Part shown: in pieces, positions 47,228 to 60,149 of the stretch
How positions within the stretch are numbered: position 1 is the stretch's first letter
Layout of the letters: every line of letters starts with the position of its first letter
Origin: Pisaster brevispinus
Taxonomy: Eukaryota > Echinodermata > Asteroidea > Forcipulatida > Asteriidae
DNA: 64,000 nt
Assembly: GCA_023634235.1 (NCBI GenBank)
Contig: JAMKCF010000155.1
Span: forward strand, 1-64,000
Reading direction: 5' to 3'
Notes under the pieces: generated by a model
The model's database searches: none
The model's input: the letters and a program-made list of their open reading frames with translations, nothing else
Told to the model about the DNA's origin: nothing
Program-made: the position numbers and the translations under genes

Positions 47228-50099
47228 CCGATGTGCACCATCTTTGTACCGGAAATGGCCTGCAGGCGGGGACACTCCGAAAGCGCTTCAAAAGCATCTT
47301 CAGTGGGATTTTTGTACACAGAGGGGGAGCTGCACACACAAAAAGAAGAAACGAAATAAATTACAATGAGGGTCAAATCACACCCATAACAACATCGGAC
47401 TTGCACAAGTTTTCCACCACTGGAAAGCCACCATTCAGGGCTCTCACCTCGTTGTGAATCCGTGTCTCTGACGATTTTCTAGGCGGGGCGAGCGGCCCCG
47501 GAATAGGGCTACAACCACCGGCAAATTAGCCCACGCGCCGGGGCCGAGCAACAACAAAGGCAAGACATGTCCATCCGAAGAATGATTTGAAACACCACCC
47601 GAGCTCAGTTCGAGAATAACTCATGAACTAGAAATGCCAGAGAGACGAAATTTGTACCTGAGTGTGCCTTGAATATCACTGCATCCGAAAATTAGCCTTT
47701 TTGGGCCGATGTGCACCATCTTTGTACCGGAAATGGCCTGCAGGCGGGGACACTCCGAAAGCGCTTCAAAAGCATCTTCAGTAGGATTTCTGTACACAGA
47801 GGGGGGAGCTGCACACACAAAAAGAAGAAACGAAATAAATTACAATGAGGGTCAAATCACACCCATAACAACATCGGATTTGCACAAGTTTTCCACCACT
47901 GGAAAGCCACCATTCAGGGCTCTCACCTCGTCGTGGATCCGTGTCTCTGACGATTTTCTAGGCGGGGCGAGCGGCCCCGGAATAGGGCTACAACCACCGG
48001 CAAATTAGCCCACGCGCCGGGGCCGAGCAACAACAAAGGCAAGACATGTCCATCCGAAGAATGATTTGAAACACCACCCGAGCTCAGTTCGAGAATAACT
48101 CATGAACTAGAAATGCCAGAGAGACGAAATTTGTACCTGAGTGTGCCTTGAACATCACTGCACCCGAAAATTAGCCTTTTGGGGCCGATGTGCACCATCT
48201 TTGTACCGGAAATGGCCTGCAGGCGGGGACACTCCGAAAGCGCTTCAAAAGCATCTTCAGTGGGATTTTTGTACACAGAGGGGGAGCTGCACACACAAAA
48301 AGAAGAAACGAAATAAATTACAATGAGGGTCAAATCACACCCATAACAACATCGGATTTGCACAAGTTTTCCACCACTGGAAAGCCACCATTCAGGGCTC
48401 TCACCTCGTCGCGGATCCGTGTCTCTGACGATTTTCTAGGCGGGGCGAGCGGCCCCGGAATAGGGCTACAACCACCGGCAAATTAGCCCACGCGCCGGGG
48501 CCGAGCAACAACAAAGGCAAGACATGTCCATCCGAAGAATGATTTGAAACACCACCCGAGCTCAGTTCGAGAATAACTCATGAACTAGAAATGCCAGAGA
48601 GACGAAATTTGTACCTGAGTGTGCCTTGAATATCACTGCACCCGAAAGTTAGCCTTTTTGGGCCGATGTGCACCATCTTTGTACCGAAAATGGCCTGCAG
48701 GCGGGGACACTCCGAAAGCGCTTCAAAAGCATCTTCAGTGGGATTTTTGTACACAGAGGGGGGAGCTGCACACACAAAAAGAAGAAACGAAATAAATTAC
48801 AATGAGGGTCAAATCACACCCATAACAACATCGGATTTGCACAAGTTTTCCACCACTGGAAAGCCACCATTCAGGGCTCTCACCTCGTCGTGGATCCGTG
48901 TCTCTGACGATTTTCTAGGCGGGGCGAGCGGCCCTGGAATAGGGCTACAACCACCGGCAAATTAGCCCACGCGCCGGGGCCGAGCAACAACAAAGGCAAG
49001 ACATGTCCATCCGAAGAATGATTTGAAACACCACCCGAGCTCAGTTCGAGAATAACTCATGAACTAGAAATGCCAGAGAGACGAAATTTGTACATGAGTG
49101 TGCCTTGAATATCACTGCACCCGAAAATTAGCCTTTTTGGGCCGATGTGCACCATCTTTGTACCGGAAATGGCCTGCAGGCGGGGACACTCCGAAAGCGC
49201 TTCAAAAGCATCTTCAGTGGGATTTTTGTACACAGAGGGGGGAGCTGCACACACAAAAAGAAGAAACGAAATAAATTACAATGAGGGTCAAATCACACCC
49301 ATAACAACATCGGATTTGCACAAGTTTTCCACCACTGGAAAGCCACCATTCAGGGCTCTCACCTCGTCGTAGATCTGTGTCTCTGACGATTTTCTAGGCG
49401 GGGCGAGCGGCCCCGGAATAGGGCTACAACCACCGGCAAATTAGCCCACGCGCCGGGGCCGAGCAACAACAAAGGCAAGACATGTCCATCCGAAGAATGA
49501 TTTGAAACACCACCCGAGCTCAGTTCGAGAATAACTTATGAACTAGAAATGCCAGAGAGACGAAATTTGTACCTGAGTGTGCCTTGAATATCACTGCACC
49601 CGAAAATTAGCCTTTTTGGGCCGATGTGCACCATCTTTGTACCGGAAATGGCCTGCAGGCGGGGACACTCCGAAAGCGCTTCAAAAGCATCTTCAGTGGG
49701 ATTTTTGTACACAGAGGGGGGAGCTGCACACACAAAAAGAAGAAACGAAATAAATTACAATGAGGGTCAAATCACACCCATAACAACATCGGATTTGCAC
49801 AAGTTTTCCACCACTGGAAAGCCACCATTCAGGGCTCTCACCTCGTCGTAGATCCGTGTCTCTGACGATTTTCTAGGCGGGGCGAGCGGCCCCGGAATAG
49901 GGCTACAACCACCGGCAATCTAGCCCACGCGCCGGGGCCGATCAACAACAAAGGCAAGACATGTCCATCCGAAGAATGATTTGAAACACCACCCGAGCTC
50001 AGTTCGAGAATAACTCATGAACTAGAAATGCCAGAGAGACGAAATTTGTACCTGAGTGTGCCTTGAATATCACTGCACCCGAAAATTAGCCTTTTTGGG
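47228..50099. repeat. Units 100-105: drifted monomers with G-run shortening
   Basis: Units starting 47228 and 48185 are 478 bp because the G run after ACACAGA is five instead of six. The unit starting 47706 has GTAGGATTTCTG and a preceding GCATCCG. Units starting 48663 and 49142 repeat the CGAAAGTTAG, GGCCCTGGAAT and AGATCTG markers of 37.4-38.4 kb. The last unit ends with GGCAATCTAGCCC and GCCGATCAAC. Confidence 0.65.
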
Positions 50100-50569
50100 C
50101 CGATGTGCACCATCTTTGTACCGGAAAGGCGGGGACACTCCTAAAGTGCTTCAAAAGCATCTTCAGTGGGATTTTTGTACACAGAGGGGGGAGCTGCACA
50201 CACAAAAAGAAGAAACGAAATAAATTACAATGAGGGTCAAATCACACCCATAACAACATCGAATTTGCACAAGTTTTCCACCACTGGAAAGCCACCATTC
50301 AGGGCTCTCACCTCGTCGTAGATCCGTGTCTCTGACGATTTTCTAGGCGGGGCGAGCGGCCCCGGAATAGGGCTACAACCACCGGCAAATTAGCCCACGC
50401 GCCGGGGCCGAGCAACAACAAAGGCAAGACATGTCCATCCGAAGAATGATTTGAAACACCACCCGAGCTCAGTTCGAGAATAACTCATGAACTAGAAATG
50501 CCAGAGAGACGAAATTTGTACCTGAGTGTGCCTTGAATATCACTGCACCCGAAAATTTGCCTTTTTGGG
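50100..50569. repeat. 470-bp monomer with a 9-bp deletion at the palindrome
   Basis: CCGGAAAGGCGGGGAC replaces CCGGAAATGGCCTGCAGGCGGGGAC, so TGGCCTGCA is gone. GGC lies at both ends of the lost stretch, which fits slippage between short direct repeats. The unit also has CTCCTAAAGTGC and ATCGAATTTGC. It is the only monomer that lacks the SbfI-type palindrome completely. Confidence 0.9.
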
Positions 50570-52485
50570 CCGATGTGCACCATCTTTGTACCGGAAATGG
50601 CCTGCAGGCGGGGACACTCCGAAAGCGCTTCAAAAGCATCTTCAGTGGGATTTTTGTACACAGAGGGGGGAGCTGCACACACAAAAAGAAGAAACGAAAT
50701 AAATTACAATGAGGGTCAAATCACACCCATAACAACATCGGATTTGCACAAGTTTTCCACCACTGGAAAGCCACCATTCAGGGCTCTCACCTCGTCGTGG
50801 ATCCGTGTCTCTGACGATTTTCTAGGCGGGGCGAGCGGCCCCGGAATAGGGCTACAACCACCGGCAAATTAGCCCACGCGCCGGGGCCGAGCAACAACAA
50901 AGGCAAGACATGTGCATCCGAAGAATGATTTGAAACACCACCCGAGCTCAGTTCGAGAATAACTCATGAACTAGAAATGCCAGAGAGACGAAATTTGTAC
51001 CTGAGTGTGCCTTGAATATCACTGCACCCGAAAATTAGCCTGTTTGGGCCGATGTGCACCATCTTTGTACCGGAAATGGCCTGCAGGCGGGGACACTCCG
51101 AAAGCGCTTCAAAAGCATCTTCAGTGGGATTTCTGTACACAGAGGGGGGAGCTGCACACACAAAAAGAAGAAACGAAATAAATTACAATGAGGGTCAAAT
51201 CACACCCATAACAACATCGGATTTGCACAAGTTTTCCACCACTGGAAAGCCACTATTCAGGGCTCTCACCTCGTCGTGGATCCGTGTCTCTGACGATTTT
51301 CTAGGCGGGGCGAGCGGCCCCGGAATAGGGCTACAACCACCGGCAAATTAGCCCACGCGCCGGGGCCGAGCAACAACAAAGGCAAGACATGTCCATCCGA
51401 AGAATGATTTGAAACACCACCCGAGCTCAGTTCGAGAATAACTCATGAACTAGAAATGCCAGAGAGACGAAATTTGTACCTGAGTGTGCCTTGAATATCA
51501 CTGCACCCGAAAATTAGCCTTTTTGGGCCGATGTGCACCATCTTTGTACCGGAAATGGCCTGCAGGCGGGGACACTCCGAAAGCGCTTCAAAAGCATCTT
51601 CAGTGGGATTTTTGTACACAGAGGGGGGAACTGCACACACAAAAAGAAGAAACGAAATAAATTACAATGAGGGTCAAATCACACCCATAACAACATCGGA
51701 TTTGCACAAGTTTTCCACCACTGGAAAGCCACCATTCAGGGCTCTCACCTCGTCGTGGATCCGTGTCTCTGACGATTTTCTAGGCGGGGCGAGCGGCCCC
51801 GGAATAGGGCTACAACCACCGGCAAATTAGCCCACGCGCCGGGGCAGAGCAACAACAAAGGCAAGACATGTCCATCCGAAGAATGATTTGAAACACCACC
51901 CGAGCTCAGTTCGAGAATAACTCATGAACTAGAAATGCCAGAGAGACGAAATTTGTACCTGAGTGTGCCTTGAATATCACTGCACCCGAAAATTAGCCTT
52001 TTTGGGCCGATGTGCACCATCTTTGTACCGGAAATGGCCTGCAGGCGGGGACACTCCGAAAGCGCTTCAAAAGCATCTTCAGTGGGATTTTTGTACACAG
52101 AGGGGGGAGCTGCACACACAAAAAGAAGAAACGAAATAAATTACAATGAGGGTCAAATCACACCCATAACAACATCGGATTTGCACAAGTTTTCCACCAC
52201 TGGAAAGCCACCATTCAGGGCTCTCACCTCGTCGTAGATCCGTGTCTCTGACGATTTTCTAGGCGGGGCGAGCGGCCCCGGAATAGGGCTACAACCACCG
52301 GCAAATTAGCCCACGCGCCGGGGCCGAGCAACAACAAAGGCAAGACATGTCCATCCGAAGAATGATTTGAAACACCACCCGAGCTCAGTTCGAGAATAAC
52401 TCATGAACTAGAAATGCCAGAGAGACGAAATTTGTACCTGAGTGTGCCTTGAATATCACTGCACCCGAAAATTAGCCTTTTTGGG
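50570..52485. repeat. Units 107-110: near-consensus monomers
   Basis: Only private changes: AAAATTTGCC before the unit at 50570, CATGTGCATCC and GCCTGTTTGGG around 50910-51047, GGGATTTCTG and CACTATTC in the unit starting 51049, GGGGGGAACTGC and GGGGCAGAGC in the unit starting 51528, CGTCGTAG in the unit starting 52007. No block order is visible. Confidence 0.65.
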
Positions 52486-55359
52486 CCGATGTGCACCGTC
52501 TTTGTACCGGAAATGGCCTGCAGGCGGGGACACTCCGAAAGCGCTTCAAAAGCATCTTCAGTGGGATTTTTGTACACAGAGGGGGGAGCTGCACACACAA
52601 AAAGAAGAAACGAAATAAATTACAATGAGGGTCAAATCACACCCATAACAACATCGGATTTGCACAAATTTTCCACCACTGGAAAGCCACCATTCAGGGC
52701 TCTCACCTCGTTGTAGATCCGTGTCTCTGACGATTTTCTAGGCGGGGCGAGCGGCCCCGGAATAGGGCTACAACCACCGGCAAATTAGCCCACGCGCCGG
52801 GGCCGAGCAACAACAAAGGCAAGACATGTCCATCCGAAGAATGATTTGAAACACCACCCGAGCTCAGTTCGAGAATAACTCATGAACTAGAAATGCCAGA
52901 GAGACGAAATTTGTACCTGAGTGTGCCTTGAATATCACTGCACCCGAAAATTAGCCTTTTTGGGCCGATGTGCACCGTCTTTGTACCGGAAATGGCATGC
53001 AGGCGGGGACACTCCGAAAGCGCTTCAAAAGCATCTTCAGTGGGATTTTTGTACACAGAGGGGGGAGCTGCACACACAAAAAGAAGAAACGAAATAAATT
53101 ACAATGAGGGTCAAATCACACCCATAACAACATCGGATTTGCACAAGTTTTCCACCACTGGAAAGCCACCATTCAGGGCTCTCACCTCGTTGTAGATCCG
53201 TGTCTCTGACGATTTTCTAGGCGGGGCGAGCGGCCCCGGAATAGGGCTACAACCACCGGCAAATTAGCCCACGCGCCGGGGCCGAGCAACAACAAAGGCA
53301 AGACATGTCCATCCGAAGAATGATTTGAAACACCACCCGAGCTCAGTTCGAGAATAACTCATGAACTAGAAATGCCAGAGAGACGAAATTTGTACCTGAG
53401 TGTGCCTTGAATATCACTGCACCCGAAAATTAGCCTTTTTGGGCCGATGTGCACCGTCTTTGTACCGGAAATGGCCTGCAGGCGGGGACACTCCGAAAGC
53501 GCTTCAAAAGCATCTTCAGTGGGATTTTTGTACACAGAGGGGGGAGCTGCACACACAAAAAGAAGAAACGAAATAAATTACAATGAGGGTCAAATCACAC
53601 CCATAACAACATCGGATTTGCACAAGTTTTCCACCACTGGAAAGCAACTATTCAGGGCTCTCACCTCGTCGTGGATCCGTGTCTCTGACGATTTTCTAGG
53701 CGGGGTGAGCGGCCCCGGAATAGGGCTACAACCACCGGCAAATTAGCCCACGCGCCGGGGCCGAGCAACAACAAAGGCAAGACATGTCCATCCGAAGAAT
53801 GATTTGAAACACCACCCGAGCTCAGTTCGAGATTAACTCATGAACTAGAAATGCCAGAGAGACGAAATTTGTACCTGAGTGTGCCTTGAATATCACTGCA
53901 CCCGAAAATTAGCCTTTTGGGGCCGATGTGCACCGTCTTTGTACCGGAAATGGCCTGCAGGCGGGGACACTCCGAAAGCGCTTCAAAAGCATCTTCAGTG
54001 GGATTTTTGTACACAGAGGGGGGAGCTGCACACACAAAAAGAAGAAACGAAATAAATTACAATGAGGGTCAAATCACACCCATAACAACATCGGATTTGC
54101 ACAAGTTTTCCACCACTGGAAAGCCACCATTCAGGGCTCTCACCTCGTTGTAGATCCGTGTCTCTGACGATTTTCTAGGCGGGGCGAGCGGCCCCGGAAT
54201 AGGGCTACAACCACCGGCAAATTAGCCCACGCGCCGGGGCCGAGCAACAACAAAGGCAAGACATGTCCATCCGAAGAATGATTTGAAACACCACCCGAGC
54301 TCAGTTCGAGAATAACTCATGAACTAGAAATGCCAGAGAGACGAAATTTGTACCTGAGTGTGCCTTGAATATCACTGCACCCGAAAATTAGCCTTTTTGG
54401 GCCGATGTGCACCGTCTTTGTACCGGAAATGGCCTGCAGGCGGGGACACTCCGAAAGCGCTTCAAAAGCATCTTCAGTGGGATTTTTGTACACAGAGGGG
54501 GGAGCTGCACACACAAAAAGAAGAAACGAAATAAATTACAATGAGGGTCAAATCACACCCATAACAACATCGGATTTGCACAAGTTTTCCACCACTGGAA
54601 AGCCACCATTCAGGGCTCTCACCTCGTTGTAGATCCGTGTCTCTGACGATTTTCTAGGCGGGGCGAGCGGCCCCGGAATAGGGCTACAACCACCGGCAAA
54701 TTAGCCCACGCGCCGGGGCCGAGCAACAACAAAGGCAAGACATGTCCATCCGAAGAATGATTTGAAACACCACCCGAGCTCAGTTCGAGAATAACTCATG
54801 AACTAGAAATGCCAGAGAGACGAAATTTGTACCTGAGTGTGCCTTGAATATCACTGCACCCGAAAATTAGCCTTTTTGGGCCGATGTGCACCGTCTTTGT
54901 ACCGGAAATGGCCTGCAGGCGGGGACACTCCGAAAGCGCTTCAAAAGCATCTTCAGTGGGATTTTTGTACACAGAGGGGGGAGCTGCACACACAAAAAGA
55001 AGAAACGAAATAAATTACAATGAGGGTCAAATCACACCCATAACAACATCGGATTTGCACAAGTTTTCCACCACTGGAAAGCCACCATTCAGGGCTCTCA
55101 CCTCGTCGTGGATCCGTGTCTCTGACGATTTTCTAGGCGGGGTGAGCGGCCCCGGAATAGGGCTACAACCACCGGCAAATTAGCCCACGCGCTGGGGCCG
55201 AGCAACAACAAAGGCAAGACATGTCCATCCGAAGAATGATTTGAAACACCACCCGAGCTCAGTTCGAGAATAACTCATGAACTAGAAATGCCAGAGAGAC
55301 GAAATTTGTACCTGAGTGTGCCTTGAATATCACTGCACCCGAAAATTAGCCTTTTGGGG
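52486..55359. repeat. 3-unit higher-order repeat (1437 bp), two full copies
   Basis: Six units in a row carry CACCGTCTTTG. The octamer order is CGTTGTAG, CGTTGTAG, CGTCGTGG, then the same again. The third unit of each copy (starting 53444 and 54881) also has GGGGTGAGC. Private changes (CACAAATTTTCC, GGCATGCAGG, GCAACTATTC, GAGATTAACTC, GCGCTGGGGCC) show some divergence since duplication. The trio resembles the C-T-T trio at 1438-2876 and 10546-11984. Confidence 0.8.
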
Positions 55360-56317
55360 CCGATGTGCACCATCTTTGTACCGGAAATGGCCTGCAGGCG
55401 GGGACACTCCGAAAGCGCTTCAAAAGCATCTTCAGTGGGATTTTTGTACACAGAGGGGGGAGCTGCACACACAAAAAGAAGAAACGAAATAAATTACAAT
55501 GAGGGTCAAATCACACCCATAACAACATCGGATTTGCACAAGTTTTCCACCACTGGAAAGCCACCATTCAGGGCTCTCACCTCGTCGTGGATCCGTGTCT
55601 CTGACGATTTTCTAGGCGGGGCGAGCGGCCCCGGAATAGGGCTACAACCACCGGCAAATTAGCCCACGCGCCGGGTCCGAGCAACAACAAAGGCAAGCCA
55701 TGTCCATCCGAAGAATGATTTGAAACACCACCCGAGCTCAGTTCGAGAATAACTCATGAACTAGAAATGCCAGAGAGACGAAATTTGTACCTGAGTGTGC
55801 CTTGAAAATCACTGCACCCGAAAATTAGCCTTTTGGGGCCGATGTGCACCATCTTTGTACCGGAAATGGCCTGCAGGCGGGGACACTCCGAAAGCGCTTC
55901 AAAAGCATCTTCAGTGGGATTTTTGTACACAGAGGGGGGAGCTGCACACACAAAAAGAAGAAACGAAATAAATTACAATGAGGGTCAAATCACACCCATA
56001 ACAACATCGGATTTGCACAAGTTTTCCACCACTGGAAAGCCACCATTCAGGGCTCTCACCTCGTCGTAGATCCGTGTCTCTGACGATTTTCTAGGCGGGG
56101 CGAGCGGCCCCGGAATAGGGCTACAACCACCGGCAAATTAGCCCACGCGCCGGGGCCGAGCAACAACAAAGGCAAGACATGTCCATCCGAAGAATGATTT
56201 GAAACACCACCCGAGCTCAGTTCGAGAATAACTCATGAACTAGAAATGCCAGAGAGACGAAATTTGTACCTGAGTGTGCCTTGAATATCACTGCACCCGA
56301 AAATTAGCCTTTTTGGG
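55360..56317. repeat. Units 117-118: monomers with CTTTTGGGG leaders
   Basis: Both are preceded by CTTTTGGGGCC. The first has the GGGTCCGAG otherwise seen only at 3.6-13.7 kb, and GGCAAGCCATG. The second is preceded by TTGAAAATCAC, shared with the units starting 31148, 36436 and 61587. Confidence 0.6.
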
Positions 56318-59300
56318 CCGATGTGCACCATCTTTGTACCGGAAATGGCCTGCAGGCGGGGACACTCCGAAAGCGCTTCAAAAGCATCTTCAGTGGGATT
56401 TTTGTACACAGAGGGGGGAGCTGCACACACAAAAAGAAGAAACGAAATAAATTACAATGAGGGTCAAATCACACCTATAACAACATCGGATTTGCACAAG
56501 TTTTCCACCACTGGAAAGCCACTATTCAGGGCTCTCACCTCGTTGTCGATCCGTGTCTCTGACGATTTTCTAGGCGGGGCGAGCGGCCCCGGAATAGGGC
56601 TACAACCACCGGCAAATTAGCCCACGCGCCGGGGCCGAGCAACAACAAAGGCAAGACATGTCCATCCGAAGAATGATTTGAAACACCACCCAAGCTCAGT
56701 TCTAGAATAACTCATGAACTAGAAATGCCAGAGAGACGAAATTTGTACCTGAGTGTGCCTTGAATATCACTGCACCCGAAAATTAGCCTTTTGGGGCCGA
56801 TGTGCACCATCTTTGTACCGGAAATGGCCTGCAGGCGGGGACACTCCGAAAGCGCTTCAAAAGCATCTTCAGTGGGATTTTTGTACACAGAGGGGGGAGC
56901 TGCACACACAAAAAGAAGAAACGAAATAAATTACAATGAGGGTCAAATCACACCCATAACAACATCGGATTTGCACAAGTTTTCCACCACTGGAAAGCCA
57001 CCATTCAGGGCTCTCACCTCGTTGTGGATCCATGTCTCTGACGATTTTCTAGGCGGGGCGAGCGGCCCCGGAATAGGGCTACAACCACCGGCAAATTAGC
57101 CCACGCGCCGGGGCCGAGCAACAACAAAGGCAAGACATGTCCATCCGAAGAATGATTTGAAACACCACCCGAGCTCAGTTCGAGAATAACTCATGAACTA
57201 GAAATGCCAGAGAGACGAAATTTGTACCTGAGTGTGCCTTGAATATCACTGCACCCGAAAATTAGCCTTTTTGGGCCGATGTGCACCATCTTTGTACCGG
57301 AAATGGCCTGCAGGCGGGGACACTCCGAAAGCGCTTCAAAAGCATCTTCAGTGGGATTTTTGTACACAGAGGGGGGAGCTGCACACACAAAAAGAAGAAA
57401 CGAAATAAATTACAATGAGGGTCAAATCACACCCATAACAACATCGGATTTGCACAAGTTTTCCACCACTGGAAAGCCACCATTCAGGGCTCTCACCTCG
57501 TTGTGGATCCGTGTCTCTGACGATTTTCTAGGCGGGGCGAGCGGCCCCGGAATAGGGCTACAACCACCGGCAAATTAGCCCACGCGCCGGGGCCGAGCAA
57601 CAACAAAGGCAAGACATGTCCATCCGAAGAATGATTTGAAAGACCACCCGAGCTCAGTTCGAGAATAACTCATGAACTAGAAATGCCAGAGAGACGAAAT
57701 TTGTACCTGAGTGTGCCTTGAATATCACTGCACCCGAAAATTAGCCTTTTTGGGCCGATGTGCACCATCTTTGTACCGGAAATGGCCTGCAGGCGGGGAC
57801 ACTCCGAAAGCGCTTCAAAAGCATCTTCAGTGGGATTTTTGTACACAGAGGGGGGAGCTGCACACACAAAAAGAAGAAACGAAATAAATTACAATGAGGG
57901 TCAAATCACACCCATAACAACATCGGATTTGCACAAGTTTTCCACCACTGGAAAGCCACCATTCAGGGCTCTCACCTCGTCGTGGATCCGTGTCTCTGAC
58001 GATTTTCTAGGCGGGGCGAGCGGCCCCGGAATAGGGCTACAACCACCGACAAATTAGCCCACGCGCCGGGGCCGAGCAACAACAAAGGCAAGACATGTCC
58101 ATCCGAAGAATGATTTGAAACACCACCCGAGCTCAGTTCGAGAATAACTCATGAACTAGAAATGCCAGAGAGACGAAATTTGTACCTGAGTGTGCCTTGA
58201 ATATCACTGCACCCGAAAATTAGCCTTTTTGGGCCGATGTGCACCATCTTTGTACCGGAAATGGCCTGCAGGCGGGGACACTCCGAAAGCGCTTCAAAAG
58301 CATCTTCAGTGGGATTTTTGTACACAGAGGGGGGAGCTGCACACACAAAAAGAAGAAACGAAATAAATTACAATGAGGGTCAAATCACACCCATAACAAC
58401 ATCGGATTTGCACAAGTTTTCCACCACTGGAAAGCCACTATTCAGGGCTCTCACCTCGTCGTCGATCCGTGTCTCTGACGATTTTCTAGGCGGGGCGAGC
58501 GGCCCCGGAATAGGGCTACAACCACCGGCAAATTAGCCCACGCGCCGGGGCCGAGCAACAACAAAGGCAAGACATGTCCATCCGAAGAATGATTTGAAAC
58601 ACCACCCGAGCTCAGTTCTAGAATAACTCATGAACTAGAAATGCCAGAGAGACGAAATTTGTACCTGAGTGTGCCTTGAACATCACTGCACCCGAAAATT
58701 AGCCTTTTGGGGCCGATGTGCACCATCTTTGTACCGGAAATGGCCTGCAGGCGGGGACACTCCGAAAGCGCTTCAAAAGCATCTTCAGTGGGATTTTTGT
58801 ACACAGAGGGGGGAGCTGCACACACAAAAAGAAGAAACGAAATAAATTACAATGAGGGTCAAATCACACCCATAACAACATCGGATTTGCACAAGTTTTC
58901 CACCACTGGAAAGCCACCATTCAGGGCTCTCACTTCGTCGTGGATCCGTGTCTCTGACGATTTTCTAGGCGGGGCGAGCGGCCCCGGAATAGGGCTACAA
59001 CCACCGGCAAATTAGCCCACGCGCCGGGGCCGAGCAACAACAAAGGCAAGACATGTCCATCCGAAGAATGATTTGAAAGACCACCCGAACTCAGTTCGAG
59101 AATAACTCATGAACTAGAAATGCCAGAGAGACGAAATTTGTACCTGAGTGTGCCTTGAATATCACTGCACCCGAAAATTAGCCTTTTTGGGCCGATGTGC
59201 ACCGTCTTTGTACCGGAAATGGCCTGCAGGCGGGGACACTCCGAAAGCGCTTCAAAAGCATCTTCAGTGGGATTTTTGTACACAGAGGGGGGAGCTGCAC

Positions 59301-60149
59301 ACACAAAAAGAAGAAACGAAATAAATTACAATGAGGGTCAAATCACACCCATAACAACATCGGATTTGCACAAGTTTTCCACCACTGGAAAGCCACCATT
59401 CAGGGCTCTCACCTCGTCGTGGATCCGTGTCTCTGACGATTTTCTAGGCGGGGCGAGCGGCCCCGGAATAGGGCTACAACCACCGGCAAATTAGCCCACG
59501 CGCCGGGGCCGAGCAACAACAAAGGCAAGACATGTCCATCCGAAGAATGATTTGAAAGACCACCCGAGCTCAGTTCGAGAATAACTCATGAACTAGAAAT
59601 GCCAGAGAGACGAAATTTGTACCTGAGTGTGCCTTGAATATCACTGCACCCGAAAATTAGCCTTTTTGGGCCGATGTGCACCATCTTTGTACCGGAAATG
59701 GCCTGCAGGCGGGGACACTCTGAAAGCGCTTCAAAAGCATCTTCAGTGGGATTTTTGTACACAGAGGGGGGAGCTGCACACACAAAAAGAAGAAACGAAA
59801 TAAATTACAATGAGGGTCAAATCACACCCATAACAACATCGGATTTGCACAAGTTTTCCACCACTGGAAAGCCACCATTCAGGGCTCTCACCTCGTTGTG
59901 GATCCGTGTCTCTGACGATTTTCTAGGCGGGGCGAGCGGCCCCGGAATAGGGCTACAACCACCGGCAAATTAGCCCACGCGCCGGGGCCGAGCAACAACA
60001 AAGGCAAGACATGTCCATCCGAAGAATGATTTGAAACACCACCCGAGCTCAGTTCGAGAATAACTCATGAACTAGAAATGCCAGAGAGACGAAATTTGTA
60101 CCTGAGTGTGCCTTGAATATCACTGCACCCGAAAATTAGCCTTTTTGGG
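56318..60149. repeat. 4-unit higher-order repeat (1916 bp), two diverged copies
   Basis: Units starting 56318 and 58234 share CACTATTC, GTCGATCC and GTTCTAGAATAAC. The following units (56797, 58713) share CTTTTGGGG. GAAAGACCACCC occurs in units starting 57276, 58713 and 59192. The unit at 57755 has ACCGACAAATT. CACTATTC, GTCGATCC and GAAAGACC are the same markers that define the higher-order repeats at 2.9-14 kb, so the two domains share ancestry. Confidence 0.65.
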
